From: UBA9653 sp014859835
Lineage (GTDB): Archaea; Thermoplasmatota; Thermoplasmata; UBA10834
DNA: 21,338 nucleotides
Assembly: GCA_014859835.1 (NCBI GenBank)
Contig: JACZKW010000060.1
Span: 1-21,338, forward strand
Reading direction: 5' to 3'
The position numbers and the translations under genes were made by a program. The notes beneath the pieces are model-generated. The model had not been told where the DNA came from. It was given only the letters and a program-made list of their open reading frames with translations, and did no database searches. Shown here in pieces: positions 1-6,880 of this stretch (position 1 is the stretch's first letter; each line of letters begins with the position of its first letter).

Positions 1-841
1 ATGTAAGATGGTCCTTGTTGCTTAGGCAGGGCGAGGGGCCGCACACAATCATCTCGACCTCTAGAAGCAACTCATCATGCTCTTGCTGAGAGATCATGAA
101 GGTCTTCCTCAGATTCTCGATTATCTCGACCTCAGGACCGAATAGGACTCCGTCGGCCAACGCAATCTCGAGCACGTTTCTGTATATGCGGATGAATTCC
201 ATTCTGTCTTGAGCCAGTTGCTTCAGTATCTCCGTTTCCAGCATCTTGTGCTGCTCATCAGTGACTTTCAGGTGTTTCCGCAACTCTTCAATCAAGAACC
301 GTTCAGTTGCCGTAACCCGCCCGTCGCGCCATGCGGTTTTCAATGCCCTGCGATAGGTTTCCGTGGTTTGTTCCTTGCGCTCCAACGCATCCCTCTTCTT
401 TGATTCGATGCTCCTGAGATCGGCCATGTCCACACGTCCGTTCTTGATAGCTTCCCTCACAATGTCACAGTAGGTTATATGGACAGGAGTGCAGTCATCG
501 ATCTCAGATAGTCTCATCCGCGTTGTATTTCCGTCATCAATAACATCGACGACGACCGCACTCAACCTGGAGCGAAGAATGTCTGATTTCGCATAGCCAT
601 TCTGGGTAAGATAATATCCGTTCATTCTCTGCTTCATACTCTGGATATGAGCCTTTCTCTCAGCCACAAGGAGCTCGGAAATCAAGTCCTTGAGATACTT
701 CGACAGATGCTTCCTCTGGATACCGGTGCAGAATGAGATGGTCTCCTGGATCAGGTCGGCTGGCAGTTCGTACCGGTCATCCATATGATTGAATTCAGAG
801 AGGTAGAGCAGAATACGCTCCTTGCTCGTGATTGATACCAA
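1..841 (-). CDS. Winged-helix / TerB-like two-repeat protein, partial (C-terminus beyond window)
   Basis: Reading frame of 280 codons that stays open to the left edge. The first ~70 residues look like a winged helix-turn-helix (a TSKERILLYL helix, then a recognition-helix-like IQRKHLSKYLKDL). After a linker come two similar acidic helical repeats (AWRDGRVTATERFLIEEL and ALADGVLFGPEVEIIENL) resembling TerB/DjlA-like helical domains, where a D-G-x-x-x-x-x-E pattern is typical. A DNA-binding or sensory role is inferred; I cannot assign a specific function. The start is problematic. The only start in this frame is TTG at 841, with no ribosome site. A well-placed TATA-like box predicts a leaderless ATG at 857 in another frame, separated from this frame by a 4-base homopolymer at 840-843. 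Removing one base gives a natural N-terminus MAIDDLVSITSKE. ATG at 784 is in frame but would cut into the winged helix. Confidence 0.7.
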   Translation of the reverse strand, partial: MVSITSKERILLYLSEFNHMDDRYELPADLIQETISFCTGIQRKHLSKYLKDLISELLVAERKAHIQSMKQRMNGYYLTQNGYAKSDILRSRLSAVVVDVIDDGNTTRMRLSEIDDCTPVHITYCDIVREAIKNGRVDMADLRSIESKKRDALERKEQTTETYRRALKTAWRDGRVTATERFLIEELRKHLKVTDEQHKMLETEILKQLAQDRMEFIRIYRNVLEIALADGVLFGPEVEIIENLRKTFMISQQEHDELLLEVEMIVCGPSPCLSNKDHLT

Positions 842-878
842 ATCGTCTATTGCCATGCGAATGGAATCAGGTTAACCC

Positions 879-886
879 ATATTTGC
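879..886 (-). promoter_or_regulatory. TATA-like box for the winged-helix/TerB gene
   Basis: On the minus strand this reads CAAATATG, centred about 25 bases upstream of the ATG at 857. That is the spacing expected for an archaeal leaderless transcript. The box argues for translation beginning at 857 rather than at the in-frame TTG at 841. Confidence 0.4.
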
Positions 887-954
887 AGGTTGCTAGACCC
901 ACAGGGTCATATGAGAAAGGATTAAGGCCGAACTCGCAGATAACAGGGGACGGA

Positions 955-1047
955 ATGATCGATCGAAGAGCATTGCAATTCCTATTCGTCGTGCTCATGG
1001 CGGCTTTTGCGGCTATTGCGCTCATAATCCTGATAAGCGGGATGTGA
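955..1047 (+). CDS. Possible single-pass membrane peptide, 30 aa
   Basis: An ATG preceded by GGGGA four bases upstream opens a 30-codon frame: a short basic head (MIDRRALQ) followed by about 20 hydrophobic residues (FLFVVLMAAFAAIALIILIS) and a two-residue tail. The composition fits one transmembrane helix. It is divergent from the winged-helix gene. The frame can be extended upstream to a non-ATG start at 832, but that extension overlaps the neighbour's start and has no hydrophobic or domain character. I do not recognise a family, and a peptide this short could be a chance frame. The ribosome site and clean helix are the only support. Confidence 0.35.
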   Translation: MIDRRALQFLFVVLMAAFAAIALIILISGM

Positions 1048-1473
1048 GCACCTCATCATCGAAGCGAGGTCATCATTGACGATATTAGACAGCGCACATA
1101 CGAAATCAGCGCATGTAGTTTTGATTCATTGCATATTTATATTGTAGCTCCTTTACAAATATATTTATATAATATTACTTATTTCAAGATTATATCCAGC
1201 GTGCAGAAAGTCTGCTCTTAACAACGACATTTCCCTACGAATCTTATCCATGTTCTGACTATTATAATATTTCTTGTATGTAATCAGTAGTAACGAGGAA
1301 ATCATCATATATCGCATCGATGTAGGGAGTGACGATAGCATGTACGCAAACAAGTCCGCAACAATGGATTCATCCCCCCTAGATAGCGGACCCACTTGTG
1401 CTCAATGCTAGGGATAGTTCCGCCCAACAGGGATGCAGGGCCGAACGATCCTAAGTTCTTGGAGGTGTTAAAA
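1048..1473. other. Gene-poor, AT-rich intergenic stretch
   Basis: About 425 bases without a convincing gene. Positions ~1125-1200 are much more AT-rich than the rest of the window (runs such as ATATTTATATAATATTAC). A minus-strand frame at 1165-1395 (76 codons, GTG start) encodes a helix-rich peptide with a basic C-terminal half, but it has no ribosome site and resembles nothing I know. No RNA gene or clear inverted repeat was found. Confidence 0.4.
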
Positions 1474-1596
1474 GTGCGACCGATAGGAGTCTGGACAACA
1501 GTCAAGCATATGCAGCTGCAGAGACAGCTCATGCAAGTCCCGAGAGCACAGCGAGCTGCGCTCAAAGCCTATATCGCCGGCAAGCGAAACGATTAG
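1474..1596 (+). CDS. Hypothetical small basic protein, 40 aa
   Basis: GTG start with a strong ribosome site (GGAGGTG at 1461-1467, six bases upstream) and a 40-codon frame ending in TAG. The peptide begins MRPIGVWTTV and ends in a basic, Ala/Gln/Arg-rich helix (RAQRAALKAYIAGKRND). The frame stays open upstream to an ATG at 1405 and a TTG at 1396, but those starts have no ribosome site. No family is recognised. The main evidence is the ribosome site; a chance frame remains possible. Confidence 0.35.
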   Translation: MRPIGVWTTVKHMQLQRQLMQVPRAQRAALKAYIAGKRND

Positions 1597-1807
1597 GCGA
1601 CAAACCTTTTATCTTTAGCGCATACACCATTCGGCCTTGGAGCAATGATGATATCCGCTTCAATGATTACCTCTTCTAGATCGGGCTTCTCTCACCACTC
1701 TTCAGACCCCTAAACCACACTCACCCCAACTGACACAGAGTGAAAGAGTACTTCACATGATCCTTGAGCTTGGAGAACCAGACTGCACATATTTCTCTGC
1801 CAAAAGC
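1597..1807. other. Intergenic, nothing recognised
   Basis: About 210 bases between the small basic ORF and the decayed transporter. The plus-strand frame 1757-2107 that enters it is antisense to the transporter remnant and has no protein-like pattern. No RNA or repeat was seen. Confidence 0.4.
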
Positions 1808-2286
1808 CTAGATAGCATAGACCGCACCCAATGCAATTATCAGATTCTGAAGAATAGATGTCAGGAAGAGCAGCCCAAGGTATCCGTCAATGCAGACCAG
1901 GTCGGGATCATCATCGATCCAATGAACATCTGGATAGCAACGAGGAATATGAGTTGCGACGCGTTTACGATCCCGAGCATGAAGAAATACATGGAGAATG
2001 AGAGGACCCCTCCTACGACGAGAAATGGAACACGCCTGCCCAAGAAATCGCTCAGCTTCCCCCAGGGAACCTGCATGACTGCGGGGAAAAGATTCACGAA
2101 GGCCTGAAGCCAGCCAAGTTGGGCAGGGGCGGCACTGAGATGGATTGCGAGTGCGGGCACGAATGGATCGCCCATGCCATTTCCGAAATTGACGGCGACC
2201 TGGTTGGAATACATCAACCCATGTGCGTCAGGATTCCCACCTTTTGCAGCACCTGTTGGACCGTTGTCTGTGTCGCCTAAGGGCAT
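1808..2286 (-). pseudogene. MFS transporter remnant with internal deletion and frameshift
   Basis: The N-terminal ~140 residues are a typical major facilitator start: helix 1 (with NGMGDPFVPALAIHL), helix 2, the cytoplasmic signature GKLSDFLGRRVP, then two further helices ending at MMIPTWSALTD. The frame stops after 142 codons, against ~400 for a full transporter. In a neighbouring minus-strand frame the next ~24 codons read GYLGLLFLTSILQNLIIALG and then VYAI before a TAG at 1808, which looks like the last helix of such a transporter. So about 200 central residues seem to have been deleted and the two ends joined out of frame. The ATG at 2286 sits directly behind GGGAAGGG; TTG at 2298 is an alternative. 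A TATA-like TTTAAAAA lies at 2329-2336. The short N-terminal protein might still be made. Confidence 0.6.
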
Positions 2287-2413
2287 CCCTTCCCACAACC
2301 TGCATCGTGCAGATGAGATCTATCTACCTTTTTAAATTTGAATCGACAATTTCTCCATGCCAGATAGGTGAACTGTAGGGGCAGCGTTGCCAATCTGGAA
2401 ATCATACGAAAGA

Positions 2414-2422
2414 CTATATATT
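2414..2422 (+). promoter_or_regulatory. TATA-like box for zinc-ribbon gene
   Basis: CTATATATT, about 26 bases upstream of ~2444. It would give a short leader carrying the GGTGGGA ribosome site just before the TTG at 2454. Confidence 0.4.
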
Positions 2423-2453
2423 AACACTAGTCGATATAGGGGCGGTGGGAACA

Positions 2454-2594
2454 TTGGTTAAAGCCTACTGCGTTAAATGCAAGAAATCCGTCGAGATGAA
2501 GGATGCCAAGAAAGTCAAGCTCAAGAACGACAAACCTGCTACGAAGGGCACCTGCCCGAAGTGTGGCACTAAGGTATTCAGAATCGGTGGGTAA
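2454..2594 (+). CDS. DUF5679-like zinc-ribbon protein, 46 aa
   Basis: A 46-codon frame from TTG, with GGTGGGA immediately upstream, to TAA. The protein starts MVKAYCVKCKKSVEMKDAKK and ends TCPKCGTKVFRIGG. Two CxxC knuckles (Cys6/Cys9 and Cys34/Cys37), separated by a lysine-rich loop, form a one-zinc ribbon. The length, the opening MVKAYCVKCK and the C-terminal pattern match the small DUF5679 family widespread in archaea and some bacteria, whose function is unknown. Nucleic-acid or ribosome association is plausible for such a basic zinc ribbon but is inference. It is monocistronic, with its own TATA box and a possible downstream hairpin. Confidence 0.85.
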   Translation: MVKAYCVKCKKSVEMKDAKKVKLKNDKPATKGTCPKCGTKVFRIGG

Positions 2595-2642
2595 GCGCAA
2601 ACCTTTCAAAATCAGATATCAAGGGCCCCCGCTGACCGCACT

Positions 2643-2686
2643 GGGTGCTGTTCCAGCAGGGCACCCCTGGATGTTTATTTCTGTTT
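2643..2686 (+). terminator. Possible hairpin plus T-rich terminator
   Basis: GGGTGC (2643-2648) pairs with GCACCC (2661-2666) and is followed by a T-rich run (2671-2686). It lies between the convergent ends of the zinc-ribbon gene and the acyl-CoA synthetase gene. Archaea usually terminate at T-runs alone, so the hairpin may be incidental. Confidence 0.3.
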
Positions 2687-4069
2687 CATCAAGTAGCTGC
2701 CGCGCTGATGCAGGGCAGCTATCGCCCTTATCGCCCGCCAGATCGTCGGATATGAAGGAATCTTTCGGCTTTCAAGTGCTCTAAGTGTCTCCTGAGTCCT
2801 GCTTCCTCCGAATGCGCTGATGATTATCGGGATCCTACCCTGTGACGACCTTCGAGCCGCAACATCGACCAATCCTTGCGTCACATGAGGTGGTTGCAGC
2901 TCCAGAGACATCATTATTACATCGATTCCCGGATCCTCTTGGAGCGCCTCCAATACTTGCTCATACATAAGATCCGTGACCTCAGCAGTCAGGTCCACAG
3001 GATTGTTCACGGAGGAGAATGTCGGCATCGTTTTTGACAAGCGAGCACGCGTCTCTTCCGACAGACCAGCCATGGTCATTCCGACTCCATGCTCCTTCGA
3101 TTCCACAAAGTCGGATGCGATAACTCCGAAACCACCGGCGCTCGCAACGACGCAGACCCTGTCGCCATCTATCTTCCCCTTGTATGCGAGGACCCTGGCA
3201 ACATCCACCAATTCCTCATCGTCGTAGACCCTTATGACGCCGGCCTGTCTAAGTGCTCCAGCCACGAGCTCGTCAGAATCCGAGGCCAGTGCGCCAGTAT
3301 GGGAACTCGCGGCCCTAGAGCCAGAACTCGTACGACCCGCTTTCAGAACAACGATAGGCTTTATTTTGGAAATCCTTCGAGCAATATCTACGAAACTCCT
3401 ACCGTCAGCAAATGATTCGAGATACAGGGCTACGCAGTCAGTATTGGGATCGTCGGCAAAGAATTCCAGCAATTCATTCTCATTGATATCCACCCTGTTC
3501 CCGAGCCCAATACATGCAGATATGCCCATTCCGAATGATTCCGCCTTCTCAAGGAATGAGACGGCGACCGCTCCGCTCTGGGAGATGATCGCGATCGAAC
3601 CCGCAGGAGGTCTACGACTCTTCTCTACGGGGATGAATAATGTGTCAAGGCCGTGAAAGGGGACCATCAACCCCATGGTGTTCGGGCCAAGGAGTCGCGT
3701 TCCACTCACCCCGATCAAATCCCTCAATCCATCCTGAAGGATCTTCCCATCCTGCCCGCTCTCGGCAAATCCGGAGGATGTCACAATCACGATCCTCACG
3801 CCTTTCCGTATGCAATCCTCAACGGCACGAATGGATAGCATCGCTGGCAATGCAATGAGAGCAAGGTCGATTTCATCAGGAATCGAGGATACCGATGGAT
3901 AGCAGTGCGCACCAAGGATTTCATCTTCTCTTGGATTGACTGGATATACCTTGAAGGGGGAATCCAAGAGATTCTTCAAGACAACATTACTGATCTTGCC
4001 CGCGCTGGCAGAGGCGCCTATCAAGGCGATCGACCGTGGACTGAAGAGTGGACTCAAAGGCCCTTTCAT
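2675..4069 (-). CDS. Acetyl/acyl-CoA synthetase (ADP-forming), alpha subunit
   Basis: 464 residues, the usual length for a separate alpha subunit of NDP-forming acyl-CoA synthetases, which convert acyl-CoA + ADP + Pi to acid + CoA + ATP. An N-terminal CoA-binding Rossmann domain (SIALIGASASAGKIS, residues 13-27) is followed by succinyl-CoA-synthetase-like domains. LLGPNTMGL lies at 126-134 and IISQSGAVAVSF at 161-172. The phosphorylatable histidine is His257 in SSHTGALAS, so the catalytic relay is intact. The ATP-grasp beta subunit is absent from this protein and from the window. The gene is divergent from the CBS/Hdr unit across 144 bases. AATAATAAT about 25 bases upstream of the ATG suggests a leaderless transcript. 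The acyl substrate cannot be told from sequence; acetate, branched-chain and aryl acids are all used in this family. Confidence 0.88.
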   Translation of the reverse strand: MKGPLSPLFSPRSIALIGASASAGKISNVVLKNLLDSPFKVYPVNPREDEILGAHCYPSVSSIPDEIDLALIALPAMLSIRAVEDCIRKGVRIVIVTSSGFAESGQDGKILQDGLRDLIGVSGTRLLGPNTMGLMVPFHGLDTLFIPVEKSRRPPAGSIAIISQSGAVAVSFLEKAESFGMGISACIGLGNRVDINENELLEFFADDPNTDCVALYLESFADGRSFVDIARRISKIKPIVVLKAGRTSSGSRAASSHTGALASDSDELVAGALRQAGVIRVYDDEELVDVARVLAYKGKIDGDRVCVVASAGGFGVIASDFVESKEHGVGMTMAGLSEETRARLSKTMPTFSSVNNPVDLTAEVTDLMYEQVLEALQEDPGIDVIMMSLELQPPHVTQGLVDVAARRSSQGRIPIIISAFGGSRTQETLRALESRKIPSYPTIWRAIRAIAALHQRGSYLMKQK

Positions 4070-4117
4070 CAGTCTCTTGATTGGTTTGGTCCATTATTAT
4101 TGTGTTTCGTCAACTCT

Positions 4118-4132
4118 GATAACATTGTTATC
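4118..4132. promoter_or_regulatory. Perfect 15-base palindrome, candidate operator
   Basis: GATAACATTGTTATC is two 7-base arms (GATAACA/TGTTATC) around a single T, placed between the divergent acyl-CoA synthetase and CBS/Hdr promoters. A third copy of the arm, GATAACA, lies at 4177-4183, just downstream of the TATA-like box of the CBS gene. The placement suits a regulator controlling both directions. A 7-base-arm palindrome is expected a few times by chance in 21 kb. Confidence 0.35.
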
Positions 4133-4156
4133 CATGGATTGGACATCTTTCGAGAA

Positions 4157-4169
4157 CTTACTTATATGG
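4157..4169 (+). promoter_or_regulatory. TATA-like box for the CBS/Hdr unit
   Basis: CTTACTTATATGG, whose core is TTATATG, predicts transcription starting near 4190. The leader would carry GGGGGAG (4199-4205), eight bases before the ATG at 4214. Confidence 0.45.
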
Positions 4170-4213
4170 TCTATACGATAACAGAGTGATACGCTTATGG
4201 GGGAGTTGAGGGA

Positions 4214-4630
4214 ATGGAACTTAGAGACGTTGTCAAGGGAACAATGCCGGTCAAGATATCTGTAGAATCGACTGCCGCAGACGCGCTGATTGCAATGATG
4301 GAAGGCAAGACAGACTTTCTGCTCGTGGAGAGAACGGATATCAATGATGCATATGGAATCGTAACGCAAAGGGACATAGTCGAGAAGGCCGTTGCGGAGG
4401 GAAACGACCTTTCGGAGGTACCCATAACCGATATCGCCAGGAAGCCTCTGGTCGTGACCAATAATCTCGACTTGGATATCCGATGGATTGCCAAGAAGAT
4501 GGCCGATGAGAACGTATCAAAACTCGCTGTCTTCGATCGCGACAACTTCATGGGCTTCGTCTCAGACATCGATCTACTCATGGCTACGATCAGGGACACC
4601 CATGAGCAACCAACGAAGGAGGCGAACTGA
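4214..4630 (+). CDS. Tandem CBS-domain protein A
   Basis: 138 residues made of little more than two CBS domains (~8-62 and ~72-128), a Bateman module. Each ends in the usual G-[IF]-V-[ST]-x-x-D-[IL] pattern: GIVTQRDI at 48-55 and GFVSDIDL at 114-121. Bateman modules typically bind AMP/ATP, NAD or S-adenosylmethionine and report energy or methyl status. No catalytic or DNA-binding domain is attached, so it must act through a partner. The ribosome site GGGGGAG lies eight bases before ATG. The stop overlaps the next gene's start by one base (TGATG), implying translational coupling. It is first in an apparent four-gene unit ending with HdrA and MvhD-HdrCB, so the most economical inference is that it senses adenylates for that redox module. 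Confidence 0.85.
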   Translation: MELRDVVKGTMPVKISVESTAADALIAMMEGKTDFLLVERTDINDAYGIVTQRDIVEKAVAEGNDLSEVPITDIARKPLVVTNNLDLDIRWIAKKMADENVSKLAVFDRDNFMGFVSDIDLLMATIRDTHEQPTKEAN

Positions 4631-5076
4631 TGACGTCTGAGAGACTGATTCTCAGAGACATCGTGAAGACTTTCGAGATGCCGACGATCGACATGAACTC
4701 GACGATAAAGAATGCGATCGAACGCATGATCGAACTCAATAACTATTCACTCCTAGTCCCCAGAAAGAACAAGAACGATGCCTATGGAATCATCACGAAG
4801 AAGGACATAATATCCAAGGTGCTCGCCGAAGGTGAGAATCCGTCCAAGGTGAAGGTGAAGGACATCATGTCGAAGCCATTGGTCATATTGACCAATCTTT
4901 CGCTCGATATCAGATGGGTCGCCAAGGCCATGGCCAATTCCCAGGTCTCCACTATTGCAGTATTTGACCGAGGGGATTTCTATGGATATGTGACGGAGGC
5001 TTGCGTCCTCGACGGTGTCTATAACGCGATGAGACGTGCGAAGCTCGAGCAGGGCGTAGAGTTCGTATCCTGCTGA
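4630..5076 (+). CDS. Tandem CBS-domain protein B
   Basis: 148 residues, again two CBS domains (~18-67 and ~77-132). It is clearly a paralogue of its upstream neighbour: both share NDAYGI-T--DI and LDIRW-AK-MA---VS--AVFDR--F-G-V. The pair therefore arose by tandem duplication, and two different subunits could form a heteromeric Bateman disc. The second half of CBS2 has diverged (GYVTEACVL instead of the regular GFVSDIDL), so one nucleotide site may be altered. Start ATG overlaps the previous stop by one base. A gap of 30 bases containing GGAGG separates it from HdrA. Confidence 0.85.
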   Translation: MTSERLILRDIVKTFEMPTIDMNSTIKNAIERMIELNNYSLLVPRKNKNDAYGIITKKDIISKVLAEGENPSKVKVKDIMSKPLVILTNLSLDIRWVAKAMANSQVSTIAVFDRGDFYGYVTEACVLDGVYNAMRRAKLEQGVEFVSC

Positions 5077-5106
5077 CCTCACTAGTGATACTCTGGAGGA
5101 CGGATT

Positions 5107-6879
5107 ATGAGTGATTCAGAGACTGACAATGTGGGCCAGAGGAAAGGAATCGCAGTCTTCCTATGCGGATGCAGGGGAGAGATATCCAATAAGATCGACC
5201 TTGAATCGATTGCCTCCGCAATCAAGGAACATCCTGAAGTCGTGACCGTTGGCATCCACGAGTCGCTATGCTCCAGGGAAGGACAACAATTTCTGAAGGG
5301 CGAATATGCGAACAAAGGGTTCGATAAGGTTGCCGTTTCGGCATGTTCCCCCAATATACAAGGGCTGATAATCAGCAGATTCCTCGAAGCTGAAGGTATG
5401 AACAAGTACCTCTTCGACCAGGTGAACATTCGCGAACAATGCGCATGGGTACATGCAGATCGGGAACGGGCAACTAGCAAGGCCAAGAGCCTGTTGCTAG
5501 GCGCATTGGCAAAGGTAGAGAAGCTGATGCCATTAGAGGATATCGAAGTCCCCATACTCGGATCTACCCTTGTGATAGGAGGAGGGGTCACGGGCATGGC
5601 CGCTGCTCTCGATATCGCATCCAGCGGATTCAAGGTATATATTGTCGAAAGGAGCAATGTGCTCGGTGGGAGAGCCTACAAGCTGAGCATGACATTCCCC
5701 ACCCACAACTGTGGCATCTGCTGCATGCAATACTGCAAGGAGTGCGTATTCACCCCTAAGATAGAGGATGTCCTCCAGAACAAGAACATCGAAGTCCTAC
5801 TGAATTCGAATGTCGAGGACATGACCGGTGGTTTCGGTAATAGACATGTCAAAGTGAAGACGCTGGAGGGGTGCAAGGAATTCGATGTCGGGACAATAAT
5901 CGTCGCCACTGGAAGCAAGACTTTCGATCCGACAAGAATCCCCGAGCTGCACTATGAGATCCCGAACGTCATCACAACGACCGAGTTGGAGCAGCTAATA
6001 GTCAAACAGCGCGAGCTAGGAGGCGGTCTGAAGAGGCCGTCGGATGGTAAGAACCCGAAGACCGTGAATTTCGTCCAATGCGTCGGTTCACGCGACAAGG
6101 TGAAGGGCAATCTGCATTGCTCGCTCGTCTGCTGCACATATGCCATCGGTCAGGCGAGGGAGATAAAGAAACTGAATCCAGGTGCAGATGTCTATGTACA
6201 TTACATCGACCTTCGTGGACCGTACAGGGGTTTTGAGGAATTCTACGAAGATGCTAGGCAGGAAGGAATCAACTTCGTCCGAGGGCGAGTCGCCGAGGTG
6301 GTAGTCGACAGGGACAAGATGTTTGTGAGGGCCCTTGATACAGACATGGACACATTGCTCAATATCGATTCCGACCTGGTAGTCCTCGCGGTAGGTCAGG
6401 AACCGTCCGAGGACAGCGATAGGATCGCTAAGCTGCTTCACATCCAGATGGATATCGACAAGTTCATGAAAGACATCAATCCGATGTTTCCGTCGGAATT
6501 CAGAAGGGGGATATATGTGGCGGGCACTGCCCAAGGCCCCAAGGGGATCAGATACTCCATAGAAGACGCACGGTCAGCTGCTGCAAGTGCCATTGGGATC
6601 ATGAAGGAGGGGAAGGTACAATTCCCGCGGATAGTCGCATTCGTCGACGAATCCAGGTGCAGGGGCTGTGGCAGATGTGAAGACATCTGCGAGTATGATG
6701 CGATCAAAGTGACGGAAGACACCGAAAAGGGTATTCTCATATCCAAGGTGGACGAGATACGGTGCGAGGGGTGTGGGACCTGCGCCGTAGTCTGCTGCAA
6801 CAAGGCAATAACCGTCTACAACTTCATGAAGGATCAGGTCGAGGCGCAGATACGAGCAATCATCGAGGAGGTGCCCTGA
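5107..6879 (+). CDS. hdrA: HdrA-like FAD/iron-sulfur heterodisulfide reductase subunit A
   Basis: 590 residues, slightly shorter than methanogen HdrA (~650). In order: the N-terminal HdrA domain (FLCGCRGEI at 18-26, ESLCSREGQ at 52-60, SACSPN at 78-83, NIREQCAWVH at 107-116); an FAD-binding Rossmann fold (VIGGGVTGMAAALDI, 156-170); the HdrA hallmark QCVGSRD (324-330) with Cys338, Cys342 and Cys343; a second dinucleotide-binding region ending YVAGTAQGPKGI; and two C-terminal 4Fe-4S ferredoxin motifs (Cys518/521/524/528 and Cys553/556/559/563). In characterised complexes HdrA holds the bifurcating FAD and exchanges electrons with ferredoxin. Unusual is a cysteine-rich stretch at 202-213 (C--CC---C--C), where typical HdrA has only two cysteines. 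GGAGG lies six bases before ATG. The stop is one base before the MvhD-HdrCB gene, so the two are surely cotranscribed. Confidence 0.92.
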   Translation: MSDSETDNVGQRKGIAVFLCGCRGEISNKIDLESIASAIKEHPEVVTVGIHESLCSREGQQFLKGEYANKGFDKVAVSACSPNIQGLIISRFLEAEGMNKYLFDQVNIREQCAWVHADRERATSKAKSLLLGALAKVEKLMPLEDIEVPILGSTLVIGGGVTGMAAALDIASSGFKVYIVERSNVLGGRAYKLSMTFPTHNCGICCMQYCKECVFTPKIEDVLQNKNIEVLLNSNVEDMTGGFGNRHVKVKTLEGCKEFDVGTIIVATGSKTFDPTRIPELHYEIPNVITTTELEQLIVKQRELGGGLKRPSDGKNPKTVNFVQCVGSRDKVKGNLHCSLVCCTYAIGQAREIKKLNPGADVYVHYIDLRGPYRGFEEFYEDARQEGINFVRGRVAEVVVDRDKMFVRALDTDMDTLLNIDSDLVVLAVGQEPSEDSDRIAKLLHIQMDIDKFMKDINPMFPSEFRRGIYVAGTAQGPKGIRYSIEDARSAAASAIGIMKEGKVQFPRIVAFVDESRCRGCGRCEDICEYDAIKVTEDTEKGILISKVDEIRCEGCGTCAVVCCNKAITVYNFMKDQVEAQIRAIIEEVP

Positions 6880-6880
6880 T

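Noticed and set aside
938..944. Further copies of GATAACA (also at 12692-12698) as members of the 4118-4132 operator family
   Set aside because: Single 7-base matches are expected about three times on both strands of the window; neither copy is part of an inverted repeat.
1757..2107. Plus-strand frame of 116 codons
   Set aside because: Antisense to the MFS remnant, which has a recognisable transporter signature; no ribosome site in front of this frame.
2976..3656. Several plus-strand frames of 80-140 codons
   Set aside because: They are antisense to the acyl-CoA synthetase alpha gene, whose frame carries all the family motifs; the shadows are Ser/Thr/Pro/Arg-rich with no domain or ribosome site.
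5082..5657. Minus-strand frame of 191 codons over the HdrA start
   Set aside because: It lies opposite the HdrA N-terminal domain and FAD motif; the composition is that of a shadow frame.
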